This document shows, one piece after another, positions 6,840 to 12,120 of a DNA stretch of 12,120 bases. The first letter of the stretch is position 1. The number at the start of each line of letters is the position of its first letter. The stretch comes from Bacillota bacterium (GTDB lineage: Bacteria; Bacillota_C; Negativicutes; JAEYSJ01), in contig JAEYSJ010000206.1 of assembly GCA_023434855.1 (NCBI GenBank), forward strand, positions 1-12,120. The letters run 5' to 3'. Both the position numbers and the translations under genes were made by a program. The notes under the pieces are model-generated. The model searched no databases. It was not told the DNA's origin and worked only from the letters and a program-made list of their open reading frames with translations.

Positions 6840-7358
6840 CTATTGCGTATTGGTGAAAAAATTATTAATCAGCAGAAAATCTATGAAAAGATAGATACTA
6901 TGCTGCAAATGCGCAGCCGGGGTTTTTCGCAGCAGGAGGTAGCCAACCAGCTTGGCATTGATCGTACAGTTATTTCTAAACTAGAGACCCTCGGTGAAGT
7001 TAGGAAAGGCCGGAGGATAGCGCTGGTGGGATTTCCTGTGCAAAACGGTGAAGAACTTAGGCAAGTCGTCGGACAAGAGGGAATTGACTATTGCTTACTA
7101 ATGTCAGAGCGGGAACGATGGGATTTTGTTCAGAGTAAAACAGGTGTAGAGCTATTTAATAATATTATGGAGATAATTTCAACACTGCGCAAATATGACA
7201 TAGTAATCATGCTGGGGTCAAACATGCGTATTAAGCTGATGGAAGCATTGTTGGACAAAGAGGTAATCGGTATTCAGATTGGCGAATCGCCTATTGAAGA
7301 AGACAAGTATGTTAATCCGGATGAATTACGCAACATAATTCACGAATTGCGTTTTTAA
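6837..7358 (+). CDS. Small HTH protein, probable transcriptional regulator
   Basis: 173 aa, soluble, no recognised named family. A helix-turn-helix lies at about residues 29-50 (GFSQQEVANQLGIDRTVISKLE), followed by a basic stretch VRKGRR. From about 60 an alpha/beta region begins (RIALVGFPVQNGEEL, then YDIVIMLGSNMRIKLMEALL, then VIGIQIGESP), which looks like a Rossmann-like or ligand-sensing fold. That suggests a regulator with a C-terminal sensor part. The start is GTG 6837, the only in-frame start with a good Shine-Dalgarno (GGGAG 6823-6827). It is first in a tight cluster: the next gene starts 27 nt later and the third 18 nt after that, so it probably controls, or acts with, the unknown protein and the AAR-like reductase. 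The likely target is its own upstream region, which has a dyad at 6690-6715. Confidence 0.85.
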   Translation: MLLRIGEKIINQQKIYEKIDTMLQMRSRGFSQQEVANQLGIDRTVISKLETLGEVRKGRRIALVGFPVQNGEELRQVVGQEGIDYCLLMSERERWDFVQSKTGVELFNNIMEIISTLRKYDIVIMLGSNMRIKLMEALLDKEVIGIQIGESPIEEDKYVNPDELRNIIHELRF

Positions 7359-7385
7359 TAGTATACATCGTAGGGGGATATTCTA

Positions 7386-8288
7386 ATGAAACGGGTGGTT
7401 AGCATCAGCCTGGGCTCATCCAAACGTAATCACAAGGCGATTGAGCAGTTTGGCGGCCAGACATTTTGTATCGAAAGAATTGGTACAGACGGTGACAAAC
7501 GTAAAGCTATGGAACTTATCCGCGAACTTGACGGCAAAGTAGATGCGTTTGGTATGGGGGGGACTGACTTATATATTTATGCGGGAAACCGGCGTTATAC
7601 TTTCCGGGAATCAGCGTGTATTGCTGCTGCCGCACGCCAAACGCCGATCGTTGATGGGAGCGGTATAAAAAACACACTGGAACGGCGGGTGATAAATCAT
7701 CTGGAAAATAAACAACAAATTAACTTTAAAGACAAGCCGGTATTGGTAGTGTGCGCTGTAGACCGTTTCGGTCTTGCCGAGGCACTGGTGTCGGCCGGAA
7801 GCAAGACGGTATTTGGTGATTTGCTTTTTGGTTTAGGGCTGCCTATTCCTATACATACGCTAGACGGGTTGGGACGGCTGGCAAAAATAGTGGCGCCGGT
7901 TGTGACGCAATTGCCGATAAGCTTGTTTTATCCAACCGGTGACCGTCAAAATGAAAACAAACCACGTTTTGGCCGGTATTTTCAGGAAGCAGATGTAATT
8001 GCCGGAGATTTTCATTTTATACGTCGTTATATGCCGCTTTCTTTAAAAAGGAAAATAGTTATCACCAATACTGTTACGCAAGATGATGAAAAGCTGCTTA
8101 AAGAGCGCGGTGTGTCGATTTTAGTAACTACTACACCGGAAATGGGCGGACGTTCTTTTGGTACTAACATTTTGGAGGGTGTATTGGTAGTATTGGCCGG
8201 TAAAAGACCGGAACAGCTTACCATGCATGATTATACGCGCATATTAGACGAAATAGGTGTCGAGCCACGGATTAAGAGGCTGGGTTAG
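7386..8288 (+). CDS. Conserved protein of unknown function (300 aa), partner of AAR-like reductase
   Basis: Soluble alpha/beta protein. I recall relatives in Clostridia and Negativicutes being auto-labelled quinate 5-dehydrogenase, but I see no classical shikimate/quinate dehydrogenase nucleotide motif, so I do not adopt that name. Visible: N-terminal beta-strand and loop VVSISLGSSKRNHKA at 4-18; GMGGTDLYI at 56-64; DGSGIKNTLERR at 90-101; a second strand-loop VLVVCAVDRFGLAEAL at 119-134; FGDLLFGLGLPIPI at 143-156; a central RYFQEADVIAGDFHFIRRYMP; and a C-terminal TTTPEMGGRSFGTNILEGVLV at about 248-267. The glycine-rich loops suggest binding of a phosphate-bearing or nucleotide ligand. The start is ATG 7386 with GGGGGA at 7373-7378. 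Its position between the regulator and an acyl-ACP-reductase-like gene suggests a role in supplying or handling the same substrate (inference). Confidence 0.85.
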   Translation: MKRVVSISLGSSKRNHKAIEQFGGQTFCIERIGTDGDKRKAMELIRELDGKVDAFGMGGTDLYIYAGNRRYTFRESACIAAAARQTPIVDGSGIKNTLERRVINHLENKQQINFKDKPVLVVCAVDRFGLAEALVSAGSKTVFGDLLFGLGLPIPIHTLDGLGRLAKIVAPVVTQLPISLFYPTGDRQNENKPRFGRYFQEADVIAGDFHFIRRYMPLSLKRKIVITNTVTQDDEKLLKERGVSILVTTTPEMGGRSFGTNILEGVLVVLAGKRPEQLTMHDYTRILDEIGVEPRIKRLG

Positions 8289-8306
8289 CGAAGGGGGTCA
8301 ATATAT

Positions 8307-9401
8307 ATGGATAGATTTGCTTTTATCATTCATCCACTTGTAGCCAAAGATTTTGCACGGAAATTTCCGTTTGCGAAAAATTGGCGGGACGGATTTATTG
8401 AAGGCATTATAAAGTATATTCCGCCCTTTAAGGTTTCAAATATCACCGGTATAGCATCTCCTTTAAATCAAAGTGAAGGGTGGTTTGTTGTTTGTCCGCT
8501 TACTTCACGGCAAATGGTGGAGATGCCGGAGGAGTATGTTATCCAAAAGATAATTAAAACGGGAAAGGTTGCGGAAAAACTGGGTGCTAAAATAGTGGGC
8601 CTGGGCGCCTTTACTTCCGTTGTCGGGGATGCGGGCATTACTGTTGCGCAAAATTTGAATGCTGCAGTGACTACCGGTAACAGCTATACAGTAGCCACTG
8701 CTTTAGAAGGAATGCGACAGGCGGCAGGGATAATGGATATGAGTCTGGAACGGGCAAATATATTAATCCTTGGGGCGACTGGTTCCATTGGGGCGGCATG
8801 TGCGCAAATTCTCGCCAGAGAGGTGCGATTTCTTACGCTGGCAGCGCGTGATGAAATCAAGCTGGAAAAACTTGCTGAACAAATATTGCGGGCAACAGGA
8901 TTAGCCGTAAGAGTAACTGCGAATACTAAAGCTGCGATGAAAGCGGCAGATATTATCATTGCGGTAACGAGCGCTGTAGACAGTATTATTGAGCCTGAAG
9001 ATTTAAAACCAGGGGCAATCGTTTGTGATGTTGCCCGGCCGCGTAATGTTTCACGGCAAGTGGCCCAAATGCGTGATGATATTTTGGTTATTGAAGGCGG
9101 CGTGGTCGAAGTGCCTGGCGATGTGGATTTTGGTATCAATTTTGGATTTCCTTCAGGCACGGCATATGCCTGTATGGCGGAAACAATGATTCTGGCGCTG
9201 GAACAGCGGTACGAAAATTTCACTTTGGGACGTGAATTAACAGTCAAACAAGTGGAAACAATAGACCAACTGGCAAAAAAACATGGTTTTAAATTGTCAG
9301 GATTCCGCAGTTTTGACCGGGCTATTACACCAGAAGAAATTGCCGTAATTAAGGCCAATGCTGCCGCTAAAATGGATATTTCGAGGAGGGTAATTGGCTA
9401 G
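8307..9401 (+). CDS. Acyl-ACP reductase (AAR)-like oxidoreductase
   Basis: 364 aa, soluble. Compared from memory with cyanobacterial long-chain acyl-[ACP] reductase, which reduces fatty acyl-ACP to aldehyde with NADPH, it matches along most of its length. Matches are LGAKIVGLGAFTSVV at 92-106 (AAR: ITALGGFSSIV); TTGNSYTVATA at 122-132 (TTGNTHTAYV); the Rossmann loop ILGATGSIGAACAQIL at 154-169 (VCGATGDIGSAVCRWL); VIEGGVVEVPGDVDF at 261-275 (LKGGIVEHSLDI); and AYACMAETMILALE at 286-299 (MFACFAEAILLEFE). Cys289 aligns with the catalytic cysteine of AAR. The C-terminus is longer by about 30 residues. Automatic pipelines may call it a shikimate or saccharopine dehydrogenase. No aldehyde-deformylating oxygenase gene is nearby, as expected in an anaerobe. 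The start is ATG 8307 with GGGGGT at 8294-8299. Family membership is fairly secure; substrate and product are inferred. Confidence 0.85.
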   Translation: MDRFAFIIHPLVAKDFARKFPFAKNWRDGFIEGIIKYIPPFKVSNITGIASPLNQSEGWFVVCPLTSRQMVEMPEEYVIQKIIKTGKVAEKLGAKIVGLGAFTSVVGDAGITVAQNLNAAVTTGNSYTVATALEGMRQAAGIMDMSLERANILILGATGSIGAACAQILAREVRFLTLAARDEIKLEKLAEQILRATGLAVRVTANTKAAMKAADIIIAVTSAVDSIIEPEDLKPGAIVCDVARPRNVSRQVAQMRDDILVIEGGVVEVPGDVDFGINFGFPSGTAYACMAETMILALEQRYENFTLGRELTVKQVETIDQLAKKHGFKLSGFRSFDRAITPEEIAVIKANAAAKMDISRRVIG

Positions 9402-9407
9402 AAAATA

Positions 9408-9436
9408 TTGACAAAGCAGAATTTTATGCCTATAAT
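9408..9436 (+). promoter_or_regulatory. Perfect-consensus sigma-A promoter for greA-lysS
   Basis: TTGACA (9408-9413), exactly 17 nt, TATAAT (9431-9436). It begins 7 nt after the stop of the AAR-like gene. Transcription should start near 9443, leaving a leader of about 170 nt before greA. Confidence 0.9.
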
Positions 9437-9506
9437 TAATGCAATAACAATCAAAAGCATTTATAATAGCCTAGCTAATGAAGGAAACTACCAGTCTACG
9501 GAGAAA

Positions 9507-9553
9507 AGTGTCAAGTCCTCACTTGGCACTATTTATATTGTCTATACAGACAA
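9507..9553 (+). promoter_or_regulatory. Two consecutive hairpins in the greA leader
   Basis: Hairpin 1: AGTGTCAAGT (9507-9516), loop CCTC, ACTTGGCACT (9521-9530), 10 bp with one G-U. Hairpin 2: TTGTCT (9538-9543), loop ATAC, AGACAA (9548-9553), perfect 6 bp. No long T run follows either, so they are not plain terminators. They may stabilise, pause or attenuate the transcript. A frame continuous with greA runs through here from 9478, but it lacks a good ribosome site. Confidence 0.55.
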
Positions 9554-9612
9554 AGTTTCAAGTTAGCACTTATAAAACATTACTAGATAATGGGATAAAG
9601 GAGAGCATAACA

Positions 9613-10092
9613 ATGGCCGAAAAACAAATTATGCTTACAGCAGAAGGCTTGAAGAAATTAGAAGAGAAACTGGATTATTTGAAATCAGTTCGTCGACGTG
9701 AGGTAGCTGAACGCATCAAGCAAGCCATTGAGTTTGGTGATATCAGTGAAAACTCTGAATATGAGGATGCGAAAAACGAGCAGGCTTTTATAGAAGGAGA
9801 AATTCTCACTCTTGAAAAGAACCTGCGTAATGCCAAGTTGATCGACGAAGGTGAAATTAGTACTGACGTGGTGACTTTAGGTTCGACCGTTTCGCTGAAG
9901 GATCTGGAATTTGAAGATGAATTGGAATATACAATCGTTGGCTCTGCTGAGGCTGACCCTACCGAATCTAAAATTTCCAATGAATCTCCTGTCGGTCAGG
10001 CTATTTTAGGACAAAAAGTTGGCAGTGTTGTTGAGGTTAATGTTCCGGCCGGCTTATTAAAATATGAAATACTGAATATTAAACGACATTAA
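9613..10092 (+). CDS. greA: Transcription elongation factor GreA
   Basis: Binds the RNA polymerase secondary channel and stimulates cleavage of backtracked transcripts, rescuing stalled complexes. 159 aa, typical length. Seen: the N-terminal antiparallel coiled coil (about 1-77; [17 protein letters not shown] opening) with the acidic tip [13 protein letters not shown], residues D43 and E46 being those that enter the polymerase active site. The C-terminal FKBP-like domain has [17 protein letters not shown], and the diagnostic [17 protein letters not shown] at 121-137. The start is ATG 9613 with AGGAG at 9599-9603; the frame is open upstream to 9478, but that would add an atypical 45-residue extension. 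It is followed 27 nt later by lysS, a pairing common in Firmicutes, so the two are likely co-transcribed from the promoter at 9408. Confidence 0.97.
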   Translation: MAEKQIMLTAEGLKKLEEKLDYLKSVRRREVAERIKQAIEFGDISENSEYEDAKNEQAFIEGEILTLEKNLRNAKLIDEGEISTDVVTLGSTVSLKDLEFEDELEYTIVGSAEADPTESKISNESPVGQAILGQKVGSVVEVNVPAGLLKYEILNIKRH

Positions 10093-10095
10093 TAG

Positions 10096-11622
<1,527 letters not shown>

Positions 11623-11634
11623 TGTGAATTAAGA

Positions 11635-11664
11635 GGTAGGCTTAAGCCTGCCTTTTGATTTTTT
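11635..11664 (+). terminator. Intrinsic terminator after lysS
   Basis: Stem GGTAGG (11635-11640) with CCTGCC (11647-11652), one G-U pair; the loop CTTAAG is self-complementary. It is followed by TTTTGATTTTTT. It insulates greA-lysS from the rRNA operon. Confidence 0.88.
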
Positions 11665-11697
11665 ATAAATAATATTAATTTTTCAACTGTTTTTGCC

Positions 11698-11733
11698 TTG
11701 ACATTATAGTAGTATAATGCTAATATATAAAAG
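11698..11733 (+). promoter_or_regulatory. rRNA operon promoter P1
   Basis: TTGACA (11698-11703), 17-nt spacer, TAATAT (11721-11726), with an AT-rich UP-like stretch before it. A G lies 7 nt after the -10 (11733), a plausible start. Confidence 0.85.
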
Positions 11734-11768
11734 TCGTCGTTGGTTCCTAACGGCACCTAAAAAATATA

Positions 11769-11805
11769 TTGACACTATTCAGCGAATTGTGTTAATATAA
11801 AAAAG
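11769..11805 (+). promoter_or_regulatory. rRNA operon promoter P2
   Basis: TTGACA (11769-11774), 18-nt spacer, TAATAT (11793-11798), preceded by an A-rich tract. Predicted start G at 11805. The -35 is exactly 71 bp after that of P1. Confidence 0.85.
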
Positions 11806-11839
11806 CCGTCAGCGATGGTGGCAAACAATAAAAAATATG

Positions 11840-11875
11840 TTGACACAATAAATAAAATGTGTTAATATATAAAAG
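11840..11875 (+). promoter_or_regulatory. rRNA operon promoter P3
   Basis: TTGACA (11840-11845), 17-nt spacer, TAATAT (11863-11868), preceded by an A-rich tract. Predicted start G at 11875. The -35 is 71 bp after that of P2. The transcript would begin with a small TGTC-GCAA-GACA hairpin (GNRA-type loop). Confidence 0.87.
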
Positions 11876-12036
11876 TTGTCGCAAGACAGCCAAGCAAGAA
11901 AGTGTTCTCTGAAAACTGAACAATGTAAGGTTAAACAATATGCCAGATGTGCGGACTGGTATCGTGAAAACGATACCGTCAAACAAATAATTTCTTTAAT
12001 TAATAAAGAGCCTATCAAGGTTCTTCATAAATAACT
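11876..12036 (+). promoter_or_regulatory. Pre-16S leader: boxA and hairpins
   Basis: A boxA-like antitermination site TGTTCTCTGAAAACTGAACA lies at 11903-11922; NusB/S10 binding at such sites is established for rRNA leaders. A perfect 8-bp hairpin GGTATCGT-GAAA-ACGATACC follows at 11958-11977. Another hairpin at 12006-12025 (AAGAGCCT-ATCA-AGGTTCTT, one G-U) sits just before the 16S start and could take part in RNase III or maturation processing. Confidence 0.75.

Positions 12037-12120
<84 letters not shown>

Noticed and set aside
8684..9358. 224-aa open frame on the minus strand
   Set aside because: Entirely antisense to the AAR-like gene, with serine/alanine/isoleucine-rich low-information composition and no ribosome site; a coding shadow.
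9478..9612. N-terminal extension of GreA starting at 9478, or a GTG start at 9508
   Set aside because: It would add 35-45 residues unlike GreA, overlaps leader hairpins, and the ATG at 9613 has a far better ribosome site and the canonical GreA start.

Overview
The window looks like a chromosomal segment of a low-to-mid GC Firmicute with a two-membrane (Negativicutes, probably Sporomusaceae-like) profile. The basis is the gene order birA-coaX-dusB ... greA-lysS running into an rRNA operon, Firmicutes-type promoters and Shine-Dalgarno sites, and the first ~84 nt of a 16S rRNA gene whose opening resembles Negativicutes. The taxon call is inference from memory; the full 16S would settle it.

Layout. 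(1) 1-1986, minus strand: a two-component system, an OmpR/PhoB-type response regulator followed by a translationally coupled sensor histidine kinase (4-nt ATGA overlap). The kinase runs off the left edge. (2) 2134-3964, plus strand: cofactor genes birA (biotin ligase/repressor) and coaX (type III pantothenate kinase). Each has a recognisable sigma-A promoter, and coaX ends in an intrinsic terminator. (3) 3965-4571: a 607-nt gene-free stretch with a ~70-bp palindromic repeat and a ~300-bp element bounded by 24-bp inverted repeats that contains two tandem 62-bp repeats. (4) 4572-5534: dusB (tRNA dihydrouridine synthase). A second copy of the palindromic repeat lies just after it, then an uncharacterised 321-aa gene with a Lon-N-domain-like signature, ending in a terminator. 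(5) 6837-9401: a tight three-gene cluster made of a small HTH protein, a 300-aa protein of unknown function, and a reductase strongly resembling cyanobacterial acyl-ACP reductase (AAR), including the catalytic cysteine context. (6) 9408-11664: a perfect-consensus promoter, a structured leader, greA and lysS, then a terminator. (7) 11665-12120: three tandem rRNA promoters spaced exactly 71 bp apart (-35 to -35), boxA, leader hairpins, and the 5' end of 16S rRNA.

How it fits together. Most of the window is housekeeping: cofactors, tRNA modification, transcript cleavage, lysyl-tRNA charging and rRNA. The less ordinary content is the HTH/unknown/AAR-like cluster, which may be an undescribed acyl-thioester reduction system. 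The structured intergenic element before dusB and the 321-aa orphan also stand out. No phage, transposase or CRISPR array was seen.
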